Positions 18,622 to 28,348 are shown, counted from the first letter of the stretch. The stretch is DNA of 64,000 nucleotides from JAWMQL01 sp033283165 (GCA_033283165.1 JAWMQL010000003.1:496001-560000), one strand, 5' to 3'. Numbers and translations are program-made. Notes: generated by a model not told the origin, from the sequence alone.

Positions 18622-18692
18622 GTTTTAGCGCCAGCCGGACAGGGAACCCATTGGACTTTGGTCAAAGAGAGGCCGTTTCTTCGACCAAAGTC
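18622..18692 (-). promoter_or_regulatory. Candidate CrbR-type sites and promoter of the porin gene
   Basis: GACTTTGGTC (18654-18663) and its exact reverse complement GACCAAAGTC (18683-18692) form a 10-bp inverted pair with 19 bases between. The nearer copy is 73 nt from the porin ATG 18581, the same distance as in the symporter promoter. A -10-like TAAAAC occupies 18622-18627 on the minus strand, again the same offset. Confidence 0.55.
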
Positions 18693-18772
18693 TAGTGCCG
18701 GGGGCTGAATCCGGGACCCGAATCAGGCGCCCGGCCCCACCCCCGGGGCCTCGAACAGGAGCTCCTTTGATT

Positions 18773-18799
18773 GGCCGGGTCTGGCAGCCCGGCCTTTTT
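18773..18799 (+). terminator. Rho-independent terminator upstream of crbR
   Basis: GGCCGGG (18773-18779) pairs with CCCGGCC (18788-18794) around an 8-base loop, followed directly by TTTTT. It acts only on plus-strand transcripts and ends 75 nt before the crbR start. No plus-strand gene precedes it, so it either attenuates a crbR leader or ends an unannotated small RNA. Confidence 0.7.
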
Positions 18800-18874
18800 A
18801 TGGTTTACGGGCGCTGATGCGCCTAGGATAATGGCCACAATAAATACAAGGATGAAAGCGGGTACCCACCAGGC

Positions 18875-19537
18875 ATGTATATCCTGATTGCAGATGACCA
18901 CCCCCTGTTTCGCGCAGCACTGCAGCAGGTCATCTCGGAGAACTTCCCCGGTGCTGAAATCGGCACCGCTGCCAGCGTGCCAGAACTGCAGCGACTGGTG
19001 GACAGCCGGGGGCAACCCGATCTGCTGCTGCTGGACCTGCATATACCCGGTGCCCTGGGCTTTTCCGCCCTGTCCTGGTTTATCGGCCAGCACCCGGACA
19101 CACCGGTGATCATGATCTCGGCAAACTCCCACCCGGAAACAGTACGCCGCGCCATCGACCACGGCGCCGCGGCGTTTCTGTCAAAATCCGCCGAAGTCGA
19201 CCTGATGAGCGAGTGCCTGGAACGGGTTATGACCGGCGAGCGCGGCATCCATCCGGGGCTGGAGGTGGCGAGGGCGGGCGCCAGCCTGCAGTCGCTGGAC
19301 GTGGCCGAGGCGCTGGCCACATTGACGCCGCAGCAGTTCCGGGTCGCGTCGATGCTGGTCGAGGGACTGCTGAACAAGCAGATCGCCTGGGAACTGGAGG
19401 TCAAGGAGGCCACCATCAAGGCGCACATGACGGAGATTTTCCGCAAGCTGGGCGTTCACTCGCGAACCCAGGCTGTGCTGGCCCTGGGCAGCCTGGCGGT
19501 GGACCCGCCCCAGGGCCTGGTTGAACCCCCGGCCTGA
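18875..19537 (+). CDS. crbR: LuxR-family response regulator CrbR
   Basis: NarL/FixJ-type response regulator, 220 residues. The receiver domain has acidic residues D7/D8, phospho-acceptor D54 (LLLDLHIPG) and K104. The C-terminal LuxR helix-turn-helix spans about 143-200 (LTPQQFRVASMLVEGLLNKQIA...EATIKAHMTEIFRKLGV). The convergent neighbour is an SSS-hybrid histidine kinase, which identifies the pair as CrbS/CrbR (also called MxtR/ErdR). In Vibrio and Pseudomonas this pair activates acetate use. Its likely targets here are the symporter and porin promoters. Confidence 0.87.
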   Translation: MYILIADDHPLFRAALQQVISENFPGAEIGTAASVPELQRLVDSRGQPDLLLLDLHIPGALGFSALSWFIGQHPDTPVIMISANSHPETVRRAIDHGAAAFLSKSAEVDLMSECLERVMTGERGIHPGLEVARAGASLQSLDVAEALATLTPQQFRVASMLVEGLLNKQIAWELEVKEATIKAHMTEIFRKLGVHSRTQAVLALGSLAVDPPQGLVEPPA

Positions 19538-19540
19538 CGC

Positions 19541-22500
19541 TCAGGCCCTGACCAGGGCCAGGATCAACGCCCGCAGGCGCGCCTCATTGACCGGCTTGGG
19601 CAGGAAGCGAAAGCCGCACTGGCGGACCTTCTCCCGCACCACCGCACTGTCGTCTGCACTGATTACGATACAGGGTGTTTCCGTGCCGTAGCGCTGCCTT
19701 GTTTGCGCCACCGCTTCTGTACCCGTGTCCCCGCTGTCCAGGTGATAGTCCACCAGCAGGATGTCTGGCCGCTCGCCGGCCGCAAAGGGCGCGTCCAGCC
19801 CGGCCCGGTCAGAAGCCGACAAGACCACGGCCCCCGCGCCCTGCAGGTACTGGCGCATGCCCTCCAGCACCAGGGGCTCATTGTCAAGGCACAGTATCTT
19901 CAGGCCCGCCAGGTCGCCATTGATGACCGCAGCCGGTTCGGTGACCACCTGCTGCCGGCCGTACGGCACGATAATGGAAAACAGTGTACCTTCGCCGGGT
20001 CGCGACTGCAGGCGCAGTGGCAGCTGCAACAGGTCCGCATAGCGCTGCACGATGGACAGGCCCAAGCCCAGCCCGTCCTCGGCCTCGCTGCCGCCGCGCT
20101 GCAGCCGCTCGAACTCCTGGAAGATCCGGACCCGGTCCTGCTCGGGTATCCCCGGGCCCGTATCCAGGACCTGTATTTCCGCTCCTTCCGGTCTCCTCCT
20201 CAGGCCCACCAGGACGCGCCCACGCTCGGTGTATTTCAGTGCATTGGAGACAAGGTTCTGGACAATCCGGTAGACCAGTGACTGGTCACAGTGCAACCAC
20301 AGGCTGCTGCTCAAGACCTCCAGCACCAAGCCGCGGCGCCGGGCCAGGGGAGCGAATTCGTCAGCCAGGCCGCGGAGCAGGTCCGCGGCGGCAAAATGTG
20401 TGGGCTGCGGCAGTTGCCGACCCGAATCCAGCCGCGCCATCTCACGCAGTTCCGAGATCAGCTGTTCGGCCCGCTGCAGGGAGTTCTCGATCTGCTCCAC
20501 GATATGTACGGATTCCGGGCCTCCAGTGGTCAGTTGCGGCTTCAGCGCCGCGGCAAACAGGCGCGCCGCGTTGATCGGTTGCAGCAGGTCGTGGCTGGTG
20601 GCGGACATGAAACGGCTCTTGCTCAGGTGCGCATCGCGCAGCCTGGCTTCCACCTGCGCCCGCAGGCGGTTCTCCTGCCGCAGCCGGGCATTGGTCTCGG
20701 ACAGGGTCTGGCTCTCGCTGGCCACCTGGGCTTCCAGCTCCAGCTTGGTTTCCTCCAGTTGCGCGACGATTTCCCTGAAGTCGGTAATGTCGATATAGGT
20801 CGTGACAAAGCCACCGTGGGGCATGGGATTGCCGCGTATATCCACCACCGTACCGTCCGGCAGGACGCGCTCCAACCGGTGGGGACTGCCCGCACGCATA
20901 TAATCCAGGCGCCGCCGGATCTCCTCGTCGACGTTGTGACCGCCTTTGCCCAGGATGCCGCGCTCGGCGTTGAACCGGTACACGCGCTCGATGGGACAGC
21001 CCACATACAGGAAACGCTCCGGGTAATCGAACATTTCCTCGTAGCGCTTGTTCCAGGCCACCAGGCGCAGCTCACTGTCGACCACCGACACCCCCTGCAA
21101 CAGGCTTTCCACCGTGGTCTGCAACAGTTCGCGGTTGAAGGTATGCAGCTTGCTGGCGTCGCTCACCATCCCGGCGAGGTCGCTGAATTCCAGTTGCTGG
21201 CTGGTCTCAAGCTGCTCCATGGCCTTGTGGGCAGACGTCGCGCCAATGATACTGGCCAGCACAGCCTCGACCTGGTTGACCACGAACATGGGAGCGCGAT
21301 CGCCGGGCAGCAGACGCTGCTGGTAGGTATCCTCAAACCCCTGCCACATGCGCCGCAAGTCTGCCTCTTCCATGAACGGCGGCAACAACACCTGCAACTG
21401 GCTCACCCGGATCAGGCTCATGTCGAAATCCTGCTCTGGTACCCGGCCACTGGCTCGATCCTCACCCATGAACAGGCGGGCCTGGCGCAGGTCGGCACGG
21501 GATGGTTTGAGCAGGAAGGAGACCGCGACCGCTATGACACTATTCAAACTCAGGCTCCAGGCGGTGGCATAGGCCAGGCGATACTCCCCCTGGATTCCGA
21601 ACAGGCCCATGGGGCGCAGCCACTCGATTCCCACTGGCCCACTGGCCAGGAGTGCGCTGTCGCCTGGCAAAATGGCCGGAATCACCGCGCAGTAAAACCA
21701 CAGGCCCAGGCCCACCAACAGGCCCGCGGTGATACCGGTGCCGTGCAGGCGGCGCAGGTACAGCCCACCAATGACCGCCGGTGCCAGCTGCGCCGCGGCC
21801 AGGAAGGAAATGAATCCGATCTGGGCCAGCCAGGGAATGCCCATCAACTGGCGCGCCACCAGCCAGGCGGCCAACATGATCAGGGCGATGGTGACCTGTC
21901 GAATCCGGCGCAGGTTGTCGCCCAGCTTCAGAACCGCCGCCGGCGAGTTGGCGTTGAGACGCAGCACCAGCGGGGTAACCACCTCGTTGGTGATCATGAT
22001 GGCCAGGCTGACGGTGGCGACTATGGCCATCCCGGTGGCGGCGGAGATACCGCCGATAAACGCGGCCACGGTCACCCAGGACGATTCCAGGGCAATGGGC
22101 AGCAGTTGCACATAGGTATCCGGGTTGACCTGGTCGCTCACCGCGAACACCCGGGCACCCGCCAGGCTGATGGGCACCACCAGCAGCATGAACAGGAACA
22201 GGTACAGGGGGAACAGCCAGCGGGCGATGCCGGTATCGGTGTCCTCCTGGGCCTCCACCACCATGACATGGAACTGGCGTGGCAGGCAGAGGATCGCCAG
22301 GGCGCTGATCAGCGTGCGCGCCAGGAAGTCGACAGACAGGGAAAACTCACCCAGCGCCTGGCTGCTCGCCGCACTGGCGGGCTCGACAGGCGCCCTGGCG
22401 AGGTAGGCCAGGGCAAGCGCGGCAACCAGGGTAAAAGTCACCAGCTTGACCACCGATTCCACCGCAATGGCGGTCATGACTCCCTGGTGCCGCTCGCGGC

Positions 22501-23050
22501 CGTCCAGCCGCCGGGTGCCGAACATAATGGTGAAGACGGCGAGGATAATCGCGGTGAGCAGCGCGGTGTCGCCGCCGATAGCCTCCACCTCTTCCATGGA
22601 GCCACCGACTATGGACCAGGCCTGGGCGAGCGCCTTGAACTGCAGGGCAATGTAGGGCAGCACCGCCGCGGTAGCTACCAGCGTCACAATCACCGCCAGT
22701 GACTGGCGCTTACCGAACCGGGCCCCGATGTAATCGGCGATGGAGGTCACCCGATGCCGGGCCCCTACCGCCAGCAGGCGTTGGATCAGCGGCCAGCCCA
22801 GCAGGAACAACAGGATTGGCCCGATGTAGATCGGCGCATGGCTCCAGGCCGATTCGGTTGCACTGCCCACCGCACCGTAAAAGGTCCATGAACTGCAGTA
22901 CACCGCCAGGCTGAGCGCATAGACGAGGCCCCGCCAGCGCGGTTTGCGCTGCTCACCGCGCTCGGTGTTGCGGTCCACGTACCACGCGACCGCGAACAGG
23001 AGGCAGACATACAGCAGCGCCAGGCTGAGCAAGTTGGACGGTGACACCAT
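19541..23050 (-). CDS. crbS: Hybrid histidine kinase CrbS (SSS transporter-like sensor)
   Basis: A 1169-residue inner-membrane sensor. The N-terminal half is a sodium:solute symporter-like domain (SLAVYCSSWTFYGAVGSATESAW, YIGARFGKRQSLAV), followed by a PAS domain with a PAC-like ending, a HisKA domain with SATSHDLLQPINAARLF, an HATPase with DTGPGIPEQDRVRIFQEFERLQ, and a C-terminal receiver (LLVDYHLDSGDTGTEA). This order is that of CrbS/MxtR. ATG 23050 gives the family-like N-terminus MVSPSNLL; GTG 23077 is an alternative start nine codons upstream. It ends 3 nt from crbR, convergently. Confidence 0.9.
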   Translation of the reverse strand: MVSPSNLLSLALLYVCLLFAVAWYVDRNTERGEQRKPRWRGLVYALSLAVYCSSWTFYGAVGSATESAWSHAPIYIGPILLFLLGWPLIQRLLAVGARHRVTSIADYIGARFGKRQSLAVIVTLVATAAVLPYIALQFKALAQAWSIVGGSMEEVEAIGGDTALLTAIILAVFTIMFGTRRLDGRERHQGVMTAIAVESVVKLVTFTLVAALALAYLARAPVEPASAASSQALGEFSLSVDFLARTLISALAILCLPRQFHVMVVEAQEDTDTGIARWLFPLYLFLFMLLVVPISLAGARVFAVSDQVNPDTYVQLLPIALESSWVTVAAFIGGISAATGMAIVATVSLAIMITNEVVTPLVLRLNANSPAAVLKLGDNLRRIRQVTIALIMLAAWLVARQLMGIPWLAQIGFISFLAAAQLAPAVIGGLYLRRLHGTGITAGLLVGLGLWFYCAVIPAILPGDSALLASGPVGIEWLRPMGLFGIQGEYRLAYATAWSLSLNSVIAVAVSFLLKPSRADLRQARLFMGEDRASGRVPEQDFDMSLIRVSQLQVLLPPFMEEADLRRMWQGFEDTYQQRLLPGDRAPMFVVNQVEAVLASIIGATSAHKAMEQLETSQQLEFSDLAGMVSDASKLHTFNRELLQTTVESLLQGVSVVDSELRLVAWNKRYEEMFDYPERFLYVGCPIERVYRFNAERGILGKGGHNVDEEIRRRLDYMRAGSPHRLERVLPDGTVVDIRGNPMPHGGFVTTYIDITDFREIVAQLEETKLELEAQVASESQTLSETNARLRQENRLRAQVEARLRDAHLSKSRFMSATSHDLLQPINAARLFAAALKPQLTTGGPESVHIVEQIENSLQRAEQLISELREMARLDSGRQLPQPTHFAAADLLRGLADEFAPLARRRGLVLEVLSSSLWLHCDQSLVYRIVQNLVSNALKYTERGRVLVGLRRRPEGAEIQVLDTGPGIPEQDRVRIFQEFERLQRGGSEAEDGLGLGLSIVQRYADLLQLPLRLQSRPGEGTLFSIIVPYGRQQVVTEPAAVINGDLAGLKILCLDNEPLVLEGMRQYLQGAGAVVLSASDRAGLDAPFAAGERPDILLVDYHLDSGDTGTEAVAQTRQRYGTETPCIVISADDSAVVREKVRQCGFRFLPKPVNEARLRALILALVRA

Positions 23051-23196
23051 AGCGACGGTGGCTCTCGGATCGCTCACGGGGAACTCGCCACACCATACCG
23101 CATAAGGGGTACCGCGATGAAGCCCGCGCCGGGGAGCATCACCGAGAGGTTTTCCACTACACTAGCGTGAACGCCCGCAAAGCGATGGAGCTTACC

Positions 23197-24225
23197 GTGA
23201 GTTCACACAGGATTTTCACCGGCATCGTCCTGCTACTGTTCGCCTTGTACAGTCACGCCGTGCTGTCCCACGCCAAGATCGACGTGGTCACCATGTACAA
23301 CGGCGACCGGCTCACCGGCGAGATCGAGTACCTGTCAGGGGGCAGGCTGTCACTGAACACCGACGCCATGGACCGGATAGCGATCGAATGGCAGGAGATC
23401 TCCCAGCTCGAGAGCCGGTTCCACTACGAGGTGCGACTGAGCGACGGGCAGCGACTGTTCGGGTCACTGACTGCCGGGGAAAGAGCCGGGCAACTGCGGG
23501 TGGCCGGGAGTGGCGGTGGTTATGACCTGGAGTGGCTGGATGTGGTGGAACTGCGGCCAGTGGCAGGCAGCTGGAATGAGCGGATCGAGGCCTCGGTCGC
23601 GCTGGGTTATTCCTATACCAAGGCTGCATCCGTGGCCCAGAGCACTTTTCGCGGTGACGTCAGTTACGAGGACTACAACAGTATCAGCGCCCTGGACGGC
23701 CGCGTGACCTACAGCGATACCGATTCCTCTGTCGCCCGCAGTTCCAAGGTCAACCTGTCCCGGCGCAACTGGACAAACCGCGCCGAGATTTACCGCCAGA
23801 TCTACGGCAACTTCGAGCAGAACGACCAGTTGGGCCTGGAGGGCCGCTACGTGGCCGGCGCCGGCCTGGGCAAATACTGGATCGACACGCACGGTATGCA
23901 CCTGTCCAGCACCGGCGGCCTGCAGGTGCTGACCGAGCGCAACGAGAGAAGCGACAAGCAGGAGAGTGTCGAGGTGGCGCTGACTGTGGATTTTTCCATC
24001 TGGCGCTTTGCCACTCCGGAGCTCTCCCTGGACACCACGCTGTCGGTGTTCCCCAGCCTCACCGAGAGCGGCCGCACCCGGGCATCGGGCGAACTGGTGC
24101 TGCGCTGGGAGCTGATCAAGGACCTGTTCTGGGATGTGTCCGCCTGGAGCAGCTTCGACAACCGGTCGGAGTCAGACCGCAATATCGACTACGGGGTCAG
24201 TACCGGTATAGGCTGGTCGTACTAG
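23197..24225 (+). CDS. DUF481 outer-membrane protein
   Basis: A 342-residue exported protein with a signal peptide (IFTGIVLLLFALYSHAVLSHA). An N-terminal segment, DVVTMYNGDRLTGEIEYLSGG, is typical of proteins that precede a DUF481 beta-barrel, and the C-terminus ends in aromatic Y (STGIGWSY). GTG 23197 is chosen because GGAG lies 6 nt before it; GTG 23167 and ATG 23185 are in-frame alternatives. The function is unknown. The gene is divergent from crbS and 22 nt before the ion channel gene. Confidence 0.8.
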   Translation: MSSHRIFTGIVLLLFALYSHAVLSHAKIDVVTMYNGDRLTGEIEYLSGGRLSLNTDAMDRIAIEWQEISQLESRFHYEVRLSDGQRLFGSLTAGERAGQLRVAGSGGGYDLEWLDVVELRPVAGSWNERIEASVALGYSYTKAASVAQSTFRGDVSYEDYNSISALDGRVTYSDTDSSVARSSKVNLSRRNWTNRAEIYRQIYGNFEQNDQLGLEGRYVAGAGLGKYWIDTHGMHLSSTGGLQVLTERNERSDKQESVEVALTVDFSIWRFATPELSLDTTLSVFPSLTESGRTRASGELVLRWELIKDLFWDVSAWSSFDNRSESDRNIDYGVSTGIGWSY

Positions 24226-24247
24226 CCATCGCGGGGTGGAGAAAGCC

Positions 24248-24931
24248 ATGTCCATTAGCAAGGTAAACCGGGAAAACAATTTTATTTACCTCACCCTGTC
24301 GCTGGTCGTTTTGCTGTTGTCCTCGGCGCTGGCAAACACCCTGCCGGAGGGGCCGATCACGCGCTGGCTGTTCCAGGGCATTTCCCTCGCCACGCTCGTG
24401 GTCGCCTACCTGAGCCTGGATTTCGGGCGCTTCTGGCGCCGCTTTGTTGCCGTGCTGTTCGCCCTGCAGATACTGCTGAACGGGCTCTATGCCTCCGATA
24501 CCTGGGCCGGGGCGGACCTGGTCGGCCTGCTGCTGCTCATGGTGTTTTCCCTGGTTGCCGCGGCAGCCGCGGCGCGCCAGGTGCTGTTCCCCGACCGGGT
24601 GGACTTCAATGTCGTTGTCGGCTCCATTGCCATCTACCTGCTCATGGGCCTGGTCTGGACCGTGCTATATCTCTTCGCCCTGGAAATCAATCCCGACGCC
24701 CTGGCCGGACTGACCTACGAGGGCTGGTCAAACAGCTTCAACCGGGTGCTGTACTTCAGCTACGTCACCCTGGCCACCCTGGGTTACGGCGACATCAGTC
24801 CGCAGGAACCCCTGACCCAGGTGCTGGCCTCGCTGCAGGCGATTACCGGCACCTTCTACATGGCCATCGTGGTGGCCAGCCTGATCAGCGCCCACCGCTG
24901 GCGTCGGCCGGACCACGAGGATACGGACTGA
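24248..24931 (+). CDS. Two-pore-helix K+ channel (Ion_trans_2)
   Basis: A 227-residue inner-membrane protein with about six hydrophobic segments and a C-terminal pore module. The K+ selectivity filter TLGYGD lies at 177-182, flanked by FSYVTLA and FYMAIVVASLISAH. It lacks RCK/TrkA ligand-binding domains. ATG 24248 has GGAG 6 nt upstream. Many marine bacteria carry such small channel proteins of unknown physiological role. Confidence 0.85.
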   Translation: MSISKVNRENNFIYLTLSLVVLLLSSALANTLPEGPITRWLFQGISLATLVVAYLSLDFGRFWRRFVAVLFALQILLNGLYASDTWAGADLVGLLLLMVFSLVAAAAAARQVLFPDRVDFNVVVGSIAIYLLMGLVWTVLYLFALEINPDALAGLTYEGWSNSFNRVLYFSYVTLATLGYGDISPQEPLTQVLASLQAITGTFYMAIVVASLISAHRWRRPDHEDTD

Positions 24932-25142
24932 CAGCAGTCCGAAAAGACCCGAAAATTGACCGGTTTCGCTATGTGACCTTTTCCCCATGAACTCTATCGT
25001 TGTCGCCTTAAAAGGATAGTCCCCGCGTCACGTGCCCACAGTAACCGGGCTGGCAGCGGGGGATCATAACCAGCGCGTCAACGCGTCCGCAGGGTCTCTC
25101 CTGTCTTTCACGACGCACGCATGATAGGGAAAGGTAAGTAGT

Positions 25143-27542
25143 ATGATTCCGAAAAAGCATGACCTTCTGATCCGCAAAACTGTCATCGCCGGCACCCTGG
25201 CGGCACTGGCCACGCCCTGCCTCGCGCAGATGACGCTGGAAGAAGTCGTGGTTACCGCGCAGAAACGCGAACAGACCGTCCAGGATATTCCCGCGGCGGT
25301 AGCGGCGATCTCCGAGGAAGCCCTGGAACTGACCAACACCAAGGAATTCAGCGACCTGAACAAGATCGCCTCCGGCGTCACGATCACGGGCGGGGCCGAC
25401 GGCTTCGGCGCCATCATCCGTATCCGCGGCATCGGCAACAACTCCTTCGCCCCGGCAATCCGTCCCTCCGTGGGAATCTTCCTGAACGAGGTCCCGCTGG
25501 GTTCCCTGGAGTCCGCCTACAACAACCTGGCGGACGTGGAGCGCATCGAAATTCTCAAGGGCCCCCAGTCCACCCTGTTCGGGAAAGAGGTTTCCTCGGG
25601 CGCGATTTCCATCTTTACCAAGCGCCCTGACACCACCGGTACCGAAGGTTACGTGGAGGGTAATATTGGCAACCTGGGCCTGCAGGAGTACAAGCTGGGC
25701 GGCAATGTGCCGCTGGGCGATATGTTCGCAGTGCGCGCCAGCTACTACAACTCAGAGCGCGACGGCACCGTCAGGAACCTGGCGGATATCCCCGGAATCG
25801 GCCGTGGCAATGGCGACATGGGCGAATACGACAAGGACGGGTACCGCATCCGCCTGGGCTTTGAACCCACGGACAGGTTCAGCGCTGTTCTCAGCTACGA
25901 GGATCACGACATCAATGTCTACGGCTCCACGTCGGTGGCGCAGCAATACGGCGACCTCTATACCACCTGGAACAACAATGTGGTGGATAACCCGCAACCC
26001 GGTGATCTGGACATCCTGGACCCCTTTGACCGGGTAACCTCTCACAGCGCCCCCACCGACCGGGACACCCGCACCCGGATCTGGAGCCTGAACATCCAGT
26101 GGGACCTGTCCGACCAGTGGAGCCTGACCTCGGTCACCTCGGACCAGGATTACGGTGGACAAATCGTCGGTATCGACGGTAGCGGGCGTGTCAATGCGGA
26201 CGGGCAGCGGGTGCCGGCCACCGCAGATACCTCCGTGGGCCCCTACAAAATCAACGACTTCTACCAGGACCAGGGCACCGATACGTTTACCCAGGAGCTG
26301 CGCTTCAGCTACGACTCAGACAAATGGTCCTCCATCATCGGCGTATTCTATGCAGAGACCGAGACCTTCAATTACGTGCCTTTCACCGGCGCCCTGGGCG
26401 CCCTGCCCAGCGGCAACGTATTTACCGCCGGGGGCCTGTCCGACCTGGACGAGGATATCGATGAGTGGGCGGTGTTCAACCACAATATATGGAGCATCCG
26501 CGAGGGACTGGATTTCACCTTCGGCGTGCGTTATTCAGAGACGGACAAGGAAGCCCTGAAGGCACAGCTGACCGGTGTCGGACCACTGGGCGACCTGAAC
26601 ACACCACCGGTACCCGTTACCCCCTGGGCTGATAACGTACCAAAGCAGAAGGAGAGCTGGGATTCGGTCACCGGCACCCTCAAGCTGACCTGGTGGCTGA
26701 GCGATGAAGTCTCGATCTACGGCGGCTGGGACCGGGGCTTCAAGGCCGGAGGCTTCAATGTCTGCAAGGGTACCGGCGCCGAGCCCGAGGGCTGCGGTCC
26801 CGAGGATTCCTTCGACGACGAGAGCGCGGACAACTTCGAGATCGGCATCAAGGGTCGCTTCCTGGACAACACCCTGGTGTGGAACACCTCCGTCTTCCAG
26901 CAGCGCTACGATGACTTCCAGGTGGAAATCCAGGACGAGGAAGGAATCGGCAACACGATCCAGAATGCCGCCAAGGTCAAGGTCGAGGGTATAGAAACCG
27001 ACTTCCAGTGGCTGGTCAGCGACCGGTTGCTGCTCGACGGCAACATCTCCTACGTGGACTCCCGCTGGGATGAATACGAGGATGCGGGCTGCCTGCGGCC
27101 GCAGTACCAGGCCGTCGCCTGCGACCCGGTGACACTGACCCAGGACCTGTCAGGCAAGCGCCTGAACTACACCAGTCCCTGGACTGCCAACCTGAATGTG
27201 ACCTGGGACGACAACTTCAGTAACGGCATGGGCTGGTTTATCCGCGGCGAGTACGCCTATCGCGACGACCGTTTCTTCTTCCCGGACCTGGACCCGGACC
27301 TGACGGATGAGGACTATTTCCTGTTGAACGCGAGCCTGGGCATTCGTGCCGCCGACGGCACCTGGGACGTCACCCTGTGGGGCAAGAACCTGACCGACGA
27401 GGAATACCTGATCAGCGCGTCGCGCAACCGGGACGCCGGCAACGCCGGCTTCGGCACCGTGCCAATCGAGGGTTACCGGGTAACGGCCGGCGACGAACGC
27501 ACCTACGGCCTGACCCTGCGCTACCGCTTCGGGGGCGCCTGA
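25143..27542 (+). CDS. TonB-dependent outer-membrane receptor
   Basis: A 799-residue receptor. The signal peptide ends at CLAQ (about residue 29) and is followed by the TonB box LEEVVVTAQKREQ (about 32-44). The plug domain has the usual IRIRGIGNNSF and VERIEILKGPQSTLFGKEVSSGAI text, followed by a 22-strand barrel. The barrel ends YGLTLRYRFGGA, three residues past the usual final aromatic. It resembles receptors annotated for vitamins, terpenoids or carbohydrates more than siderophores, so the ligand is unclear. The 211 nt upstream hold no strong motif. Confidence 0.92.
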   Translation: MIPKKHDLLIRKTVIAGTLAALATPCLAQMTLEEVVVTAQKREQTVQDIPAAVAAISEEALELTNTKEFSDLNKIASGVTITGGADGFGAIIRIRGIGNNSFAPAIRPSVGIFLNEVPLGSLESAYNNLADVERIEILKGPQSTLFGKEVSSGAISIFTKRPDTTGTEGYVEGNIGNLGLQEYKLGGNVPLGDMFAVRASYYNSERDGTVRNLADIPGIGRGNGDMGEYDKDGYRIRLGFEPTDRFSAVLSYEDHDINVYGSTSVAQQYGDLYTTWNNNVVDNPQPGDLDILDPFDRVTSHSAPTDRDTRTRIWSLNIQWDLSDQWSLTSVTSDQDYGGQIVGIDGSGRVNADGQRVPATADTSVGPYKINDFYQDQGTDTFTQELRFSYDSDKWSSIIGVFYAETETFNYVPFTGALGALPSGNVFTAGGLSDLDEDIDEWAVFNHNIWSIREGLDFTFGVRYSETDKEALKAQLTGVGPLGDLNTPPVPVTPWADNVPKQKESWDSVTGTLKLTWWLSDEVSIYGGWDRGFKAGGFNVCKGTGAEPEGCGPEDSFDDESADNFEIGIKGRFLDNTLVWNTSVFQQRYDDFQVEIQDEEGIGNTIQNAAKVKVEGIETDFQWLVSDRLLLDGNISYVDSRWDEYEDAGCLRPQYQAVACDPVTLTQDLSGKRLNYTSPWTANLNVTWDDNFSNGMGWFIRGEYAYRDDRFFFPDLDPDLTDEDYFLLNASLGIRAADGTWDVTLWGKNLTDEEYLISASRNRDAGNAGFGTVPIEGYRVTAGDERTYGLTLRYRFGGA

Positions 27543-27547
27543 AAAAA

Positions 27548-27604
27548 GGGGACAAAAAAGGGGACAGTTTACTTTTCTTGCGAAGAAAAAAGTAAACTGT
27601 CCCC
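27548..27604. repeat. REP-like hairpin element, copy 1
   Basis: A GGGGACA heptamer (27548) is followed by a 17-base arm GGGGACAGTTTACTTTT (27560-27576) and its exact reverse complement (27588-27604). The inner bases also pair in part (CTT/AAG around GCG). It fills the gap between the convergent TonB receptor and SDR genes and could terminate both. The same design recurs at 29962. Confidence 0.85.
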
Positions 27605-27610
27605 GTTTCT

Positions 27611-28348
27611 TCAGGCGGGGGTAATACCGCCGTTGACCGGCAACAGGGCGCCGGTAATCCACTCGGCTTCCTGGCTGGCGAGAAAGGCAATGGCGGCGCC
27701 CACATCGTCCGGGGAGCCCAGTCGTTTTACCGGCACCCCTCGCACCATGTATTCCTGATACTCCGGGGGCAGGTTGTCCATGGGCCCCAGTGATACCGCA
27801 TTGCAGGTAATACCCTGCTCCGCCACTTCCTGTGACAGGTTGCGCATCAAGTGCACCGCCGCCGCCTTGCAGGAGCCGTAGATGGTCACCCCGCTGCTAT
27901 TGCCCACGCGGCCGGCGTCAGAGCTGACCACCAGGATGCGGCCCCAGCCCCGCTCCTGCATGCCGGGCAGGACACAGTGGGTGCAATTCAGGGTACCGTA
28001 GAGATTGACGTCAACCATGGGCTGCCACTCGGCCGGCGACATATCGGCAAAGGCGCGCAGGGCCATGCCCTCGACTCCGGGAATCCCCGCATTATTGACC
28101 AGGATGTCTACCGGTTCGGACTGCGCCACAGCTTGCGCCACCGCGTCATAGTCGGTTACGTCGAAGGCCAGCGGGTCCGCCTCCAGGCCTTCCTCACGAA
28201 GCGAGGCGGCAGCTTCGGCCGCACGCTCCGGGAACAGGTCATTGACCAGCAGCCTGGCCCCCTGCTGCCCCAGGGCCCGGGCGATGCCAAGGCCCATACC
28301 GCGGCCACTACCCGTGACCAGCGCGGTACGCCCCTTCAGGTCGATCAT
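27611..28348 (-). CDS. SDR family oxidoreductase
   Basis: Classical short-chain dehydrogenase, 245 residues. Cofactor motif TGSGRGMG (residues 11-18), the NNAG strand (VDILVNNAGIPG), a catalytic Ser in VVSSDAGRV, and Y-x3-K in IYGSCKAA. It is probably NAD(P)-dependent, with a substrate that cannot be deduced. Its ATG overlaps the DAHP synthase stop (ATGA), so the two are translationally coupled. Confidence 0.87.
   Translation of the reverse strand: MIDLKGRTALVTGSGRGMGLGIARALGQQGARLLVNDLFPERAAEAAASLREEGLEADPLAFDVTDYDAVAQAVAQSEPVDILVNNAGIPGVEGMALRAFADMSPAEWQPMVDVNLYGTLNCTHCVLPGMQERGWGRILVVSSDAGRVGNSSGVTIYGSCKAAAVHLMRNLSQEVAEQGITCNAVSLGPMDNLPPEYQEYMVRGVPVKRLGSPDDVGAAIAFLASQEAEWITGALLPVNGGITPA

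Noticed and set aside
20291..22702. Open plus-strand frame of about 803 codons antisense to crbS
   Set aside because: It lies entirely opposite a well-supported kinase gene, its translation is rich in Gln/His/Arg/Gly and shows no domain; long antisense frames are expected in high-GC DNA.
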